This document shows, piece after piece, positions 1 through 19,700 of a stretch of DNA of 64,000 nucleotides; the first letter of the stretch is position 1; every line of letters begins with the position of its first letter. Position numbers and translations under genes: made by a program. This stretch comes from Glandiceps talaboti (Eukaryota > Hemichordata > Enteropneusta > Spengelidae). The stretch covers positions 13,847,209 through 13,911,208 of the forward strand of contig NC_135565.1 in assembly GCF_964340395.1 (NCBI RefSeq), given 5' to 3'. The notes below the pieces were generated by a model that ran no database searches, was not told the origin of the DNA, and saw nothing but the letters and a program-made list of their open reading frames with translations.

Positions 1-2106
1 CTTTCGAATTAAGAACCGAAAGTTTTTGTCTGCTTCCTTCATTATTATTTCAGTTATAACGTTCTCTCGGGCTGGAAATACGATGTTTCTGAATGGGATG
101 AAATTAGTTTATTATCCAGTATGGTGGTATGTAAATTCAATTCATCAAGATGGTAGACGACTTTAAGACTTAAAAAAAGAACACATATATGCCGCAGCAA
201 TAAGTCCGTTTGGATTACAAGTCTCATAAGTATTAAGATTATAATAATGAAAAATGAGGTTCATCTCAAAGCAAAAGATCTCAAAATAACGATTTGGTGT
301 TATGTCCATCTCAATGTTTTATAACAATCGCAAAGGACATGTCGATCTTTAGTATTTTGTCATAATGAATACAAGCTGTCTTCTTTTTTGATCAAAACCT
401 TTAACTACTAGGTGAACGTAGAATTGATAGCCCAGAAGCCGTTGTTCTATTGTCATTTCAATGACAAAGTATATACTATTTAGCGCTATGTCCATCTCAG
501 TCGGACTGGAAATGTGATTATTTCGTGATATTTAATTCAACATGACTTCTATTTTGGTCAAAACCAGATCTACTAGGATACCGTAGGAACAAACCCTTTT
601 TGGTTTTGAAATGATACGCTATAAAACGTGTTGTTGTTTATCTAGTGTCGACGTCCTTTCGGTGGTAAAGTATTTATATCACAGATAACAACCAGTAACT
701 TTTAAAGCTAATTTATGACACTGCGCAACATTTTGGAATTTTGCTTCGTTCAACGACAACATAGGCACAACGTCATAGATTAACACAAGTGTCACCGTCA
801 GTATTTGTGTTTGGGGATACTTTTTCACATTATCATGTCGTCATGGATTCATATTCAAGTACAATTAGTAGTTGACGACTGTACACTGCATTAAAATAAT
901 TTGCTTCGTTCAACCATGGATCTATATCCATGGTTCACCGAACATGGTACAACACAGACACGAAGTCACAGATAACACGATCATCATGTTATCTTTATTG
1001 CAAATTCCTGCTCATGTTAGTCGATATTTATGTTTGGGGGCATTTTATACACTTAACACGTCGCTGTGGCTTCGTATGCTTGAGATTTGCAGAATTGATA
1101 CAGAAGGTCAAACAGAGTAATATGTAATACATTCCTTCGTGTCTGATTCGCTTGTAACGAGAAACAAGAATTTCAAATTATTGATAAAATGAATACCTAC
1201 CGCTGGGATTACTCATGATGGCTTAAACGTTACACTGGTGTCGTTGTTAGTATTGGCATCTTCTCAGTGCTTTCCAGATGACAAGTAATTTTGTTGTATT
1301 TTGTCATTGTACATCTCATGGATCTCGGTCATGCATTCAATAAGGAAAAGACCTGGAAGTGAAAGTGACTCGTTCGCTATGCACCTGCGTAGGAAGTGAC
1401 GTCATCGATACAAGGTAACGCTGAGTAAGAAGGTGCCTCGCTATTGGTGAATGGATTGAACCTGAAATAATGAAACGACATATATAATACAATAAATAAC
1501 GACAACCAAGCTTAAAGTATCTCAATAATTTTCTGTCCACAGGAAATGATAAAATATGCAATCCTGGGTTCGAAATATGTATGTTTGTAACTCAAGTAAA
1601 TTGCAAAAAGCTAAATAGCATGTAAGCAGTTTGTTATTGTACGTACAAAAAAAATAATTAAAAACATTTTTTAATGTTTCGCAATTTATTGAGTTCCAAA
1701 CAAGGATTTAGTATATGTTGTTTCACATGATTTGTTCAGGTATAACAAATATTATAGAATTGTTTTATGAATTTAAAATCTAAAATAAATTTATACTCAT
1801 GTTTCATCCATATGACCATTTTAATAATTGATGTGTGGCAGTAGTGTGATTACATGATATGAAAAGCAGATAATATATTTTCCATTCTATTCACGCATCA
1901 TACAAAATATCATTATCACACGTGTAAAATAGAAATTATTACATTTGCTCTTAGTAGCATTTTAAAAATAAATATCGGGCTAATAAAAGCTGTAACATAT
2001 TTTCACAATCATATTAACTTGAAATATATCTAAATAAAAAATACAGATTTGTAAGATGTGTAATAATATGTTTTAGTTACTTTTGTTTTTATTTATTTAT
2101 TTATTC

Positions 2107-2141
<35 letters not shown>

Positions 2142-2155
2142 TTATCTATTTAATC
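1..2155. other. Gene-free left edge with degenerate repeats
   Basis: No coding exon is recognised here. Around 740-860 and 895-1080 two loosely similar blocks both begin with TTGCTTCGTTCAAC and contain a GTTTGGGG stretch about 100 bases later, so this looks like a decayed tandem repeat. About 1620-1760 carries the core of the palindromic element described at 7414-7763 (TTATTGTACGTAC, then a TTTATTGAGTT block). A short (GATT)n tract lies at 2110-2143. Short open frames here have no family resemblance that I can see. Confidence 0.5.
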
Positions 2156-2159
2156 TATT

Positions 2160-2340
2160 GCCCAATAACAGGAGGAGGGTTCAGTGTTAGTGCAGGAGGA
2201 AACTGGAGTTCCATCTCTGGGCCAGGGAAAACCTGCGTTGTTCGGTATCTAGAGTCATACTGAACGACACACTTTTTTTACTTACAGGGAGGTGAATTTA
2301 ATCAAACCCTTAATGTGTTCGAACCCCAACTTTGTAGACA
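2160..2340 (-). mobile_element. tRNA-derived SINE, minus orientation
   Basis: Read on the minus strand, a B-box-like GGGGTTCGAAC (2322-2332 on the plus strand as its complement) is followed by the body sequence ending in CTCCTGCACTAACACTGAAC. The same body is found at 7048-7265 on the plus strand and at 56060-56205 on the minus strand, so this is a dispersed family. The A-box half is poorly preserved here. Confidence 0.6.
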
Positions 2341-2395
2341 TATATGATAGTCCCATGCACTGTTTGTTCCCGTTTGTCTTGATGAGTGTTTCGTG

Positions 2396-4318
2396 TCACG
2401 ATAATCGCAACGACATTTTTATCTACAGAACGTTTTGAAGAAATTCCACTACTTGTAGAAAATGGATATGTATGTCAACAAGAAGGTTTATTTGCACTAT
2501 TGCCAGGACAATCTCACTTCCTAGTATTGCCGTAAAGAGGTCTGGTTGTTTTAATTACGACAATGTTTGATTTGACCAAATATGATCAGATGATCAGTTA
2601 TACACTGGCTAGGCATTTTGGGTACAGTGACATAGTCACACACCTCTGGACACTAGTACCTCGTAAGACCATTTGGCTAACAAGATGAAGATATGAAACT
2701 GGGCATACGTGCCTCCAGATTCGAAGGGTGGCAGTGATATTAAAATGGGGGCGTTTTTGTTTATATTCGACATATCCTTCAAGCTTTCCTCATAAAATGA
2801 CACGCACAAGCCAATGGAAAATAAATAAACAATACATAAATCTGTGTCATAAATTGGCTGATACACGCATACAATTTGTACATGGAACTGTGCAATTGCG
2901 CAGTCGTGTTGTTGATCATTTCAACGAACGTTGCTTACATGATAAATGAACTTACACAATATATGCTTTCGCTATTTACAACACCCATGAATAACTTTGT
3001 CCTATTCACGCATTCTCATCAATGCAAATGGAGTTAAAATGGCTATGTACGCCATCTCTCTAAATTTATAAGCTAGGTGAGGTCACCAAGAGGTCATAGC
3101 ACAGATTGACATTATCTAGACCCAGGTTTTCTTCAACCCTGGACATTTCTAGAACGTAAACAAGTCATTTAATTTGCACAAATCTTACGTGGAGTAGACA
3201 TGTCATTTCATTTGCATAAATTTACATGACTCAAATATCGGTTGATTACATATACACAAAAATCTATACGTATATAAAGAAGAATTAGGAAGGTTTTGGT
3301 TACGTAGGCTCTATTTCGCAATCCCCTCGACTGCCTATTTAAACTGTCATTAAATCAATGCTTTGTTGTTTTTTAATCATCAACTTTCAAAATAGGGAAA
3401 TAAAATCCAATATAATCAGTTGTGTCTGGCGCAGGTCCGATATGTGTATTTGTTTCTTTTCTTTTTTTTGAACAGTTAGTTTGTGTTACATCAGGCTGAG
3501 AACCTCTTTTTTCAATAGATAACAGAAAATATATTATAGTCAGACTCTGTGAACAGACACCCGTACCCCCCCCCCCCCAACCCTGCCTCCTCTTTACCAC
3601 GATCGAAACTGAATGTTACGGCCAATATCCTTTGGTTTCACTCTGCATTTTGGTGAAGGCTTCAACTTATATTTACTATGGACCAGAGCACTCTGTCGGT
3701 TTGCTTACCTTTCTTCTGGTGGTCTGAGGAGTAAACAAATCAATACAGACAGTCAAGGTTATTAGCGATGACCGCGGATGTGACACTGTATGTACGGTAG
3801 CTGTCATATGTACTCGGCTCACACTTAGTTTCCACAGGCAGAATATGAGTGAGCTGTGATAAACAGCGTTTACATTTTCATAATCAACGCCCCCGGCCCG
3901 TTGTGTATATCAGTTACATTTGACGTGTGACAACTCGGTAGAATATCAACAACCCAGAAGTCACGATAACCTAGGAGCCCATAGAGCAGCACATAAAGAA
4001 ATACGACATTGGTTTGACCTCACAATGTAAGGTCAGCGAGTAAACTTTCACCTTTCTAAAGAAGTGAAAGCGTCGATTGACCTCAGATAACCTCCTTCTT
4101 CAGTCTGAAAAAAGACGTTTACCATTGTAAGCAAGTATGATACAATAGACGCCATGAAGCACACATAATAGACGGCAGACCATTGTCACTTTTACTATTC
4201 ATCGACTTTCCAGCTGCATGGCATCGCCCTGGTATGTAGTTATGACAAAAGTTGTAAATTTTGAAAATAATGCTGAGCGAACTGCAGAGGGCGTGGTTCA
4301 TAGTGGGCAAAATATTTC
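2396..4318. other. Intergenic, nothing recognised
   Basis: I see no exon with family resemblance and no clear repeat structure apart from a C run near 3568-3580. Short open frames on both strands in this stretch lack splice context and composition suggestive of coding. Confidence 0.4.
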
Positions 4319-4479
4319 ATCACACAACATATAAACAAAGATGGCAGCGCCCACGTAATCGAGAGCTCATCTTACACCCTGATATGATCGTTACAAGTAG
4401 TGACTATTAATTCTCGTCATAACCAGCGAAAACTTTGATTGCGACACTAAAAGAATCAGAAGGCTGTGCTCCTCTTTGT
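4319..4479 (+). promoter_or_regulatory. Candidate promoter and 5' UTR exon of the DRAM-like gene
   Basis: The stretch is richer in CG than its surroundings, carries AAGATGGCAGCGCCC (resembling a YY1-type initiator element) at about 4339-4353, and ends in a near-consensus splice donor GTAAGT at 4480-4485. The next good acceptor on this strand is the pyrimidine-rich ...TGTATCACAG at 6074, just upstream of the first DRAM coding exon. A noncoding exon spliced from 4479 to 6075 would fit. This is inference from signals only; transcript data would decide. Confidence 0.35.
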
Positions 4480-6119
4480 GTAAGTTATCTCGTTTCCACT
4501 TGTTATTCAGACAGCTGTCAGCCGGGGTAGCTCAACTCAAGGCCGGCCGCGCCAGGTCACAGGGGCCTAGATCTTTGATCGGGTCACCCTTCTTTTGATA
4601 ACATTGTCATCAAAATATTTGCGCCTCCTGTGTCGCAACAGTGTTTGAGCTGTACACCTACTCACAACAACATCACTTTAAGTTTTGATACATAATGATC
4701 ATAAGTATGTCAGAAAAAATACATCATCATGACAACGGCACGTACATGACGTACACCAGCGCTATGCATAATTGAATATTATCAGTTGATTTAGTTTTAG
4801 ATATTACCGTTACGCGGGCCGTTACGTAATACCAGACGTATGATAATGACATTTGTATTATTAGTATGTATACATATATATGTACTACCTGTATATCATC
4901 CACATGACAGATGCTATATGTCAACCTCTAGCTCTGACTCACCTTTGTATTTGGAATCTAGATACTATTTTACACTGGCTCTGTGTAAATTTCAACACTG
5001 ATGTTATCACTGCTCTACACTACAAGATACGTCATGTAATTTATATCCTGTCTCTGTATCAGGCCTATCAACAAAGTGCAGTGATTAGCTGATAGCATTG
5101 CATTGCCTGACTATTGTATATCTTATTTCAGACTTATTAGCATGGCATGACATGTCAGAATATATAACTTGCAGGTTAGCTTGGTGAAAGTGTTGATGAA
5201 TGGATGGCATCCATCATTCGAGATCTTTTACTCAAAGCCAACTAAAAAATGAATGATAAATACTTTAAAAAAATGAAAATTCAAACAAATGGGTAACAAT
5301 TGTAAGTTTGTGTGCACTTTTTGTAGAACACATGTAAATATTTTGAACAACGTATTGATATGAGTGAGTGACTGTAGTACAAGCATAGTCCTGCTTGGAG
5401 ATGGAGAAAGTCGGGACTCGATTCTGACATTGTCAGTATCATGTCCCATACACTGTCTGCAATTAGGACTATCACAAGCATAGCTAGTGAAAAGTGCAGT
5501 AGAAAACACTGTAAACGTGTATGCAAATACCCTGATTACCCAGACTGCGCACATCTAAGAGATTGCAGTTGTGTACATATGTAACCTTGCCATCATTTGC
5601 ATACAGTTATGCAATCATGTATTGAGTATTGTACTTTGGTGCAAATACCACTACCATGTCCACTACACGCACCTGATGCAAGTAATCTCTGATACATATA
5701 TAATAATCATTATCATTGGACAATCAGGTGTCATATTTCCATTGTTTTCAAACCTCGGAATTATAGTGAAACTTTTAAAATTTAACAAAAAGCTTTGATC
5801 TAATTAATTGTCATACAAAATTTTCACATTGATCACCAAGGAACATAGATTCTTTAATGTGTTCTGGTGTTTTTGAACATGAACACGTAGAACATGAACG
5901 TGTAGAATCTTATGTTTGTATCACAGGCTGAATCATACATTGGTACATATATACTCTTAATTCAGTTCAACGATGTATGAATTGATCATAGCACGTCTAT
6001 CACTTATGCAAGACTGATTCATGTATAATTTTAGTATATTCATATTTTTGTTTCTTTTCATGTTTGTATCACAGGTTGAATTTTATACATTGTGCATATT
6101 CCCCATTTAACAAAACAAG

Positions 6120-12494
<6,375 letters not shown>

Positions 12495-12711
12495 AGGCCA
12501 AGGTTTCAATCCCAGGGTCTTATATAAATGTAATCTTATCAGTACGGTCATAAGGATTACATACGATCGTTCGTTTGTTCTGGTCCAACTTTTTCTATAG
12601 CCTTCCAATGCCAAAACAGTGGTATTTTATACCTAAATTGTAATCTAATCCGAACTTGGCCTTTAAATGTGTTGATAGCCATGGTCTTCAAAGAGTGTTG
12701 TTAGCTGTGTG

Positions 12712-13065
12712 ATTTGAAGTGGCTACAACAAATAAAAGTTTTATCACAGATGCATAGAACATGCATAGCGAATATGAAATTCAAAATAACAAAAATGCTA
12801 TCTTGAGAGGCTGTCATTTGCAAACACTGAAACTCTAGTTTTATGGAGAAAGATAACCAAAGTTTCTTGTTTAAAATTAAAATTTTGGCTGAGCAATTTG
12901 AAGTGGCTTGAAGAAATTAATATTTTAACCTATGCATAAGTACATGCATCAGAAATATGAAAAATCAAAATGGTTTATTTAAAATGCTAAAATTTGGTTA
13001 TTATTTCATGAGGCTATAATTTACAAAACAATGGTGCTTTAGTTTTATGAAGATTGACAACCAAA
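12712..13065. repeat. Two diverged copies of a ~180-bp tandem repeat
   Basis: Both copies begin with ATTTGAAGTGGCT (12712 and 12897) and end with TTAGTTTTATG or TCTAGTTTTATGG followed by AACCAAAGT (about 12850 and 13060). They cover the 3' flank of the DRAM gene. Confidence 0.65.
12731..12736 (+). terminator. Candidate polyadenylation signal of the DRAM-like gene
   Basis: AATAAA lies 237 bases after the DRAM stop codon, the first such hexamer on this strand downstream of it. It falls in the first copy of a tandem repeat, so its use is uncertain. Confidence 0.45.
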
Positions 13066-13139
13066 GTATGCCATATGGATTCTTTTGGATTTTTAATTCA
13101 TTAAATAATTTTATCATGGCTTCCTACTTGAAAAATCAA

Positions 13140-13495
13140 TGTAAAACAACATTGACAAAGTCTGTGTTTGTTAATCAATACATTGCAAAAAGTTTTTTAA
13201 AAAAAATGTGTAAAAAGTTTGTTGTTGTACGTACAGTAACAAACATTTTACACATTTAGTAATCTTTTAGTAATTTATTGAGTTAGTTAAAAATACAGAC
13301 TTGGTCAGTGTTGTTTCACATTGATTTGTCTTTAAAGCATAACATATTTAGCATGTAATTACAGCGTTCCAGAAACCAAGTCATTAAAGCCTGATACCCT
13401 ATATTTAGCGTGTAATTACATAGACTTACAGAAACCAAGTCATTAAGGGTTTACAATCCAATATAAATACCCAATCCTCATCCGTATGGTCACTT
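13140..13495. mobile_element. Decayed copy of the palindromic TTAA-ended MITE
   Basis: It has the GTTGTTGTACGTACAGTAACAA core near 13220 (quoted in part) and ends near 13495 with CCTCATCCGTATGGTCACTT, matching the family end. A 53-base stretch (ATTTAGCATGTAATTACA...) is duplicated in tandem between 13340 and 13445. Confidence 0.6.
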
Positions 13496-13499
13496 TAAG

Positions 13500-14640
13500 T
13501 GTAGGTGTAACTGGTGACTGTCTTTGAATAGAGGTTGAACAACTCATTGTTAACTTATAATTTCACACACATTTATTTTTTATTCTTTTTTAAAAATTTT
13601 ATTAAATTTTTTTTTACACATAATTTTGCTACAACATAACATTCGTTAAATGAGATATTTTGATATCAATAACAAATGCATTGGAAAGAGAGCTATGAGA
13701 TTAGAGAAGTAACCTTAATAACAGAGGCTGAATTCTAGTGAAGAAGAGAGGCTGTAGAATTTTGTGAAAAATTTATCTGATGTGAAAAATAGTATTTTTG
13801 TCCTCATCATGACTACATTTTTGAAGCTATTGTCTCTTTTGTATATGTACTTGGTAGAAGAAGCATTAGGCTACCTGTTGGATTGTAGTTCTACATAAAT
13901 TAATGATATGGTAATATATGCAAATGATCACTTCCAAATATGGTTAATCAACCAGACTGTAGTATCCATGTGTGCATGAGATTGGCACGGCTGTTATTAC
14001 ACATATGCCAATGATAATATGCATTGATGCACATATGCTATTGACATTTACACAATATATGCATGTACAGACATGTACAATGCAGTACAGCTTACAAGAT
14101 TTTAAACGTGAATAATTCAATTTACCAAGGTGCTATTTTGTCACTGAAAATCATATTTTAGTTGATGCCAATTATCAAGTTATACAAGATATTATACAAG
14201 TGTATTTACAGCAGAATACTTCCTCATAAAACAAAGCCTCTTTTACGGTACCGTCCAAGACACACCGCCGAGGATATTTCACAGTGTCTCAGAAAAAATA
14301 TCAGGTCTGGTTTGCGAGAATGTAGAAATACACCTAATTGGATTTGTCTTTTATTACGATATATCTGTAAAGTTATTTCATCATTTACCAGTGAATGAAA
14401 TGCATTGAGATATTAACACAGATAATTTTTTTAAGGAGATCTTAACTTGAAATTCAAAACCTGATAATTTGAATCTTAACTTTTGTTCTCTGCAGTCAAT
14501 TCTACTCTCATTACATAACAAAATCATAACAATCCAACATATATTTCATACATGTATCTGGGTTGTATTCAGATGCAGATTATATTTTAGTATATTCTTT
14601 CAAATAGCATCTTAACTCTTATTTATTACTAACTCTGTGC
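13500..14640. other. Intergenic, nothing recognised
   Basis: No exon or repeat family is recognised. An open frame at 14162-14398 has no family resemblance and no promoter or splice context that I can point to. Confidence 0.4.
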
Positions 14641-14641
14641 A

Positions 14642-14765
<124 letters not shown>

Positions 14766-15689
14766 AGATATATTATATCCACTGATGTGCTTGAGCACTT
14801 TGTGTTCTGGTCCGAAACTAGCGCGTTGTATATTCCATATTGTGCCCTTAGGAAAAACCTTTTATGTTACTTCATATTGTGCCATTAGACAAGACCCCTT
14901 AAGTTACTAATATCTATTCAACCATGGCTCAGCATAACACTTTTGGCCCAGATCCAATAGGGAGTGTCTATGTATTACATACAAGATGTATGTTATGGTT
15001 CATATATGTGCCCAAAGTTAAAAATAAATAAAAATAAGAATTCTAAAGATATTAATCTCTTATGGCCAAGTATGGGTTTAGCAGACCACAGTTGTATGGC
15101 TGCACTAATGAGGTCAATGAAACCTATAGAAAGGTTTTATCATATACCCTATGTGGCATAAAGTTGTCATGGAAACGTTATTTCAATCACATAAACACAT
15201 CAATTGATAGTGAAACTTTATAGTATGCACAAAAGCATAAAGATTGTGAGAAAAAAATCAAAGCCAAATCACTGAGTAAATATACATATCAATGAGCACA
15301 TCTCTTGCCATATTTGGGCAAAGTGGGAAAATGATTGCAAGGGTTCGATGCACATGCTTCTCCATTGAATTACACAGGAAGCAATACTTGGTGTATGCTA
15401 AGGTAATATATGACCTGTCTCTGAATTCATCCTAATATGTTTCTTGATCTGAATTCATATTCAGAAACTAAAAAAACAACCTATTATAAGTAAAAACACA
15501 AAACAAATGTTCATTATGATGAGCATGAATTATTTTGATTGCTACCTTTCTGGGAGGCTCAAAAGAAGGTAAAGCAAAAATATATACATTATCTCTGTTA
15601 TTGAATCGGAATGTTTTAACTTTACTGAATAAATTTTCAAATATGTATACTTGTTAATTCTTGATTGGTGATAATGTAACATTGGTGAT

Positions 15690-15975
15690 AAGATAACAGG
15701 AATAGAAAGACAAATGAATAAACATTCAAGAAATGTATGCAAATGTGCCTAGCAACAAGACCACGCCCATAGCAACAACCAAATGATCACATATATTGCA
15801 AAGGTAACGGGGATTAATAAATAATTGAATAAACATTCCAAAAAATGTATGTAAATATGCCTAGCAACAAGACCACGCCCATATGAACAGCCAAATGATC
15901 ACGTATATAGCAAAGATAATATCAGAAATTCATACACAAGTGAACAAAAACATACACAAATGTATGCAAATATAT
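15690..15975. repeat. Tandem ~114-bp repeat, two to three decayed monomers
   Basis: ATGTATGCAAATGTGCCTAG, ACCACGCCCATA and CCAAATGATCAC recur at about 15736-15790 and 15844-15900, then break down. The same monomer makes up much of both arms of the 36508-40278 foldback element. Confidence 0.7.
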
Positions 15976-16324
15976 CTAACCAAACAATTGTTTAGGCCCT
16001 ACTAGGGAACACCTTATGAAATATCTATTCCATTAATCGGGTGACCTTTGTATTTTCTTGTCTAACTTCTGAAAATGTTTTGTTGGCTGGTTGCTTTAAA
16101 AAATAAGTGTGTGTGGGTTCACATGTCTGTGTACATTTTTGGGGATATTTTGCATTTGTGAGATCGGCCGCTCCTGAGGTTTAATTTGGTTCAAATCATG
16201 AGCAAAATTTGTGAGATTGTGAATATATTTCCCTTGCCTGTTAAGAATACAGTGTATGATACATTTGTAGTAGCAGCATTCGTGTAATATTTCCTTATTA
16301 GGAAAACAATAATCTGAGAAATAC

Positions 16325-16475
16325 TACGTGCGTAGCAGTTGGGAGGTCATGGGTTCAAATCCCCCTGGGGACTGGATATGTTGTGACCGACCCAAACCCA
16401 GGGTGAGTGATTGTTCTACAAGACTTGATGGGTAAGGCTGTATCACCACGCTATGTCTCCCTCACGAGACGAGTA
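16325..16475 (+). mobile_element. tRNA-derived SINE fragment
   Basis: GGTCATGGGTTCAAATCCCC at 16347-16366 contains a good B box (GGTTCAAATCC). It is followed by a GACCGACCCAAACCC body and ends in a T-rich then G-rich tract at 16482-16518. The A-box half is weak. Confidence 0.5.
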
Positions 16476-16798
16476 CGATTTTTTTTAATTTTTTTTTTTT
16501 TTTTTTTTGGGGGGGGGCACCTGGAGTAATTAATTAAATGACTCGAACAGTAGGGAGCGATTAATCACACACAGCCCCGCAGGTGCTGTTTGCTGGGACT
16601 GGGTGACTCCAGCATAGACTGTGGACTGGCGTACTTGAGCGCGCAACATAGCCCTATACTATCACGTAGTCTCAAGACCATGACACCTTGTAGGCGAAAT
16701 ATTTTAAAAATATATAAACGCTTCTGATTTCAGTTAAAGAAAACAAAATAACACTGTCGCAAGTTGCTGAACTTAAACACACGGTCTCAAATATTACA

Positions 16799-19700
16799 CT
16801 AGTACCTAATTAGCTCTGGTGATCCATAATATATATATCTACACATTTCCCCAAAGGCGTTGGTCAATGTTTTGATCGTCTCCTTGTTAAAAATGATTTT
16901 TCTTTTGAATTTTGAGTTGTAATAAGTTAAATAAATATGTGTGGTGAAATGGCCTTGGTACCAGTTATATTGTCCACGGAAAATGACATCCCAGTTATCA
17001 GTGTTCGGCTGAATCAGACTGTCTGGCTCGATGTGTATGAGGTATTTGTATTGTCTTGCTAGTGAGTTCTGCTGTCTCAAAGAGTTGCATGTCCAACATT
17101 GACTGTTGTAGTCACTGTAGCTGTTGTAGAATTTTTCCAGAAATGTTGAATTTTTATTAGCGAGAATGACCGCATTTGATAACCTAGTGGATACCTCCCG
17201 ACCGGCGACGTAATCATAATAACGCAACGGCTCCAGTGGTGCCAAAACCAATACGTCATTGTCAAGGTAAACCCCTCCCCATCGTCTTAACACTTCTAGC
17301 CTAGCAACATCAGCTGAATGTTGCGGCCAATTTGGGTTGATGGTTTTGCCAAATACTTCTCGTATTTGTGGTATGGTGCGGATTTCCAAAATTGGTATTT
17401 CTTTTCTAGCCTCTTCCCACAATGCACCTGTTGGTTCACAGTCGGTGTGAAAGAAAATTTTCTCTGCCTTCATAATTCTGTGAGCACTCAACATACTCAT
17501 GAGATGTACGAAGTTGAACGAATGACAAGTAAACCAAATATAGTGAACGATGTTTGGTACAACGAAGTGATCATGTGGTTTCAGAAAACCGAACTCGGTT
17601 CCTTGCCTGTCTGCAGTTCCTGTAACGTTACGGTTGTTCGCGTCAAAATAAAATTTCATATACATCCGGGGGAATTCCGGGATCTGAAATTGTAAATGAA
17701 TAAATGTATGTATATCAACATTCTTGTACAATTAGAAAGTGACGACGATAAAACTCCACTAGCTGCAACTGGACTGTTTTTTGAAACTGTATTTTTAGAT
17801 ATTTGTACAGATAGTATGGGACAACATATCCAACCAAATTGGGTCCGTACCCAAAAATCAGTGTCCCCAAAGAAATACGATTTCAACTCATTACAGTTAC
17901 TTATAGATGAAATAGACTTATAATTGATATCTACAATGTCTAAACTATATGTATTTCGCAATTTTCTGAGAATAAATTGTTGGTTGTCTGGTTGACCCTT
18001 TCATGACTGGAGACGAGTTTTAAATAAGTTTGGGACCCAATTTATATGAATATTTTCATAGTTATAATAATATTACTTCATTATAAAGTAACATTTCTTT
18101 AATTCCAGTCTAAAATGAAGCTGATATATGCCAAAAACTTACATAAAAACAAGAATTTTGTTCAAATAATTTTGGCGGCAAAGTTTTCAGTACTGAATGG
18201 GTTAAAAATAATACTCCAGTTACAGCTAGTGCAGCTTATTTGTACAGTTCACTGAAGGGTTATATGTTGTTTTGATCACAACTTTGTGATTGTGTGGAAA
18301 TGGTAATTGGAAACATCCATTCTAGTCTAGAGGCTATCCATGACCTCAACTCTCTTTTCACGTCTAGATCAATGCGTTCTGAAATAAAACTTTTATATAT
18401 ATGTTATATTAAAAATGATGGATTTCTTACAATATGGATAAGGTGACAGACTACACTTCGGTTTTCATATTTTAGTACATGTTACATGTTTTGTTAAATC
18501 ATTGGACTATGACGACCCATTCTCAACTGGTGCTAGTCTCTTGGGTTTTTGTATGGTTTAACTGACACATACCGACTCCGCCCTTCTTGTGACATCATCA
18601 CTATGAAATCCGCGTGCGTAGTAACTGCATTGCACACAAGGTTAAGCATTAATTCATTCCATATAGTTCCTTTGTCATATCTTTGGATCACTTTCGAACG
18701 TTCAATTACACTGCCTGAAGTATTTTTGTGATCGTCTTGGGCACTTGACTCAGTTTTGGTCACTGGATATAAGGGCATTACCAACTTATTTAACCTTTAT
18801 TAAGTAATGCAACAGGTATAATACATTGCTCTGGTACGTCATCGTGAATGTTATTATGGATGTTATAAGGTTACCTCGACGCGCAGTGGCTGTATTCTTT
18901 CTTACATTTGTCGTTGTGTTACCTTTTCTGTACTACGACAAACCATTTTCCATATACTACCGACTCCGACAGGTGAATACTGAAGATGTAGTGTCAGAAT
19001 TATCAAGGAAAAGAGACCAAGCAGCGAGAGATGCTGTGACTTATTTCGAAACTTTACCACCAACGGACACAACGCTATCAATGGAAGGTGACACCCAACC
19101 ACCATACATTGCGATAGGTGTACTCACTGTCAAAAGGAAAGTAAAGAAAAAACAGCAATATAGTCCAAAATACGTCCTGGAAGTAGCTGCGAGATTGAAA
19201 ATGTTGTTGAATAATGTTGATTTAAGCATTCGATCACGGATCAAACTGTCAATATGTAACCTTGAATACGAGCATGACAAATACGACGAGGCTGTCTTTT
19301 TGTCAAAATATATCCACGTGATCAACATATATGCTACTGCGACGACGGACAATGTCGGTGTATCGAAAGACAGTGACAAAGACTACGAAAAGGAGAAATA
19401 TGATTATGGATTATGTTTACGTGAATTAGCGAAATATAATGCTAAATATACACTTATTCTTGAAGACGATGCTTTACCCCGTTGGGATTTCTTTGATGTG
19501 TTGCACTATGTATTGACAAAACATATAGAACAAAAATACGTACATGGTGATTTGGTCGACGTCAACACAGACAACTTTGCGGCCTTAAAACTGTATTATC
19601 CCGAAAAATGGCAGGGGTATGGATGGGAATGGCAACCGTTGTCTGATTTAGGCGCATTTGGTTTATTAGGTGGAGTTATGTTTCTTTGGTTTGAATTATG

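Noticed and set aside
1337-1561. 74-residue minus-strand frame, and the other short frames before 6 kb
   Set aside because: No domain resemblance, no splice context and composition like the surrounding non-coding sequence.
17318-17695. 125-residue plus-strand frame
   Set aside because: Antisense shadow of GT32 exon 2.
18826-18855. Ten extra N-terminal residues on PGAP4
   Set aside because: That start would be TTG; the ATG at 18856 gives the family-typical length.
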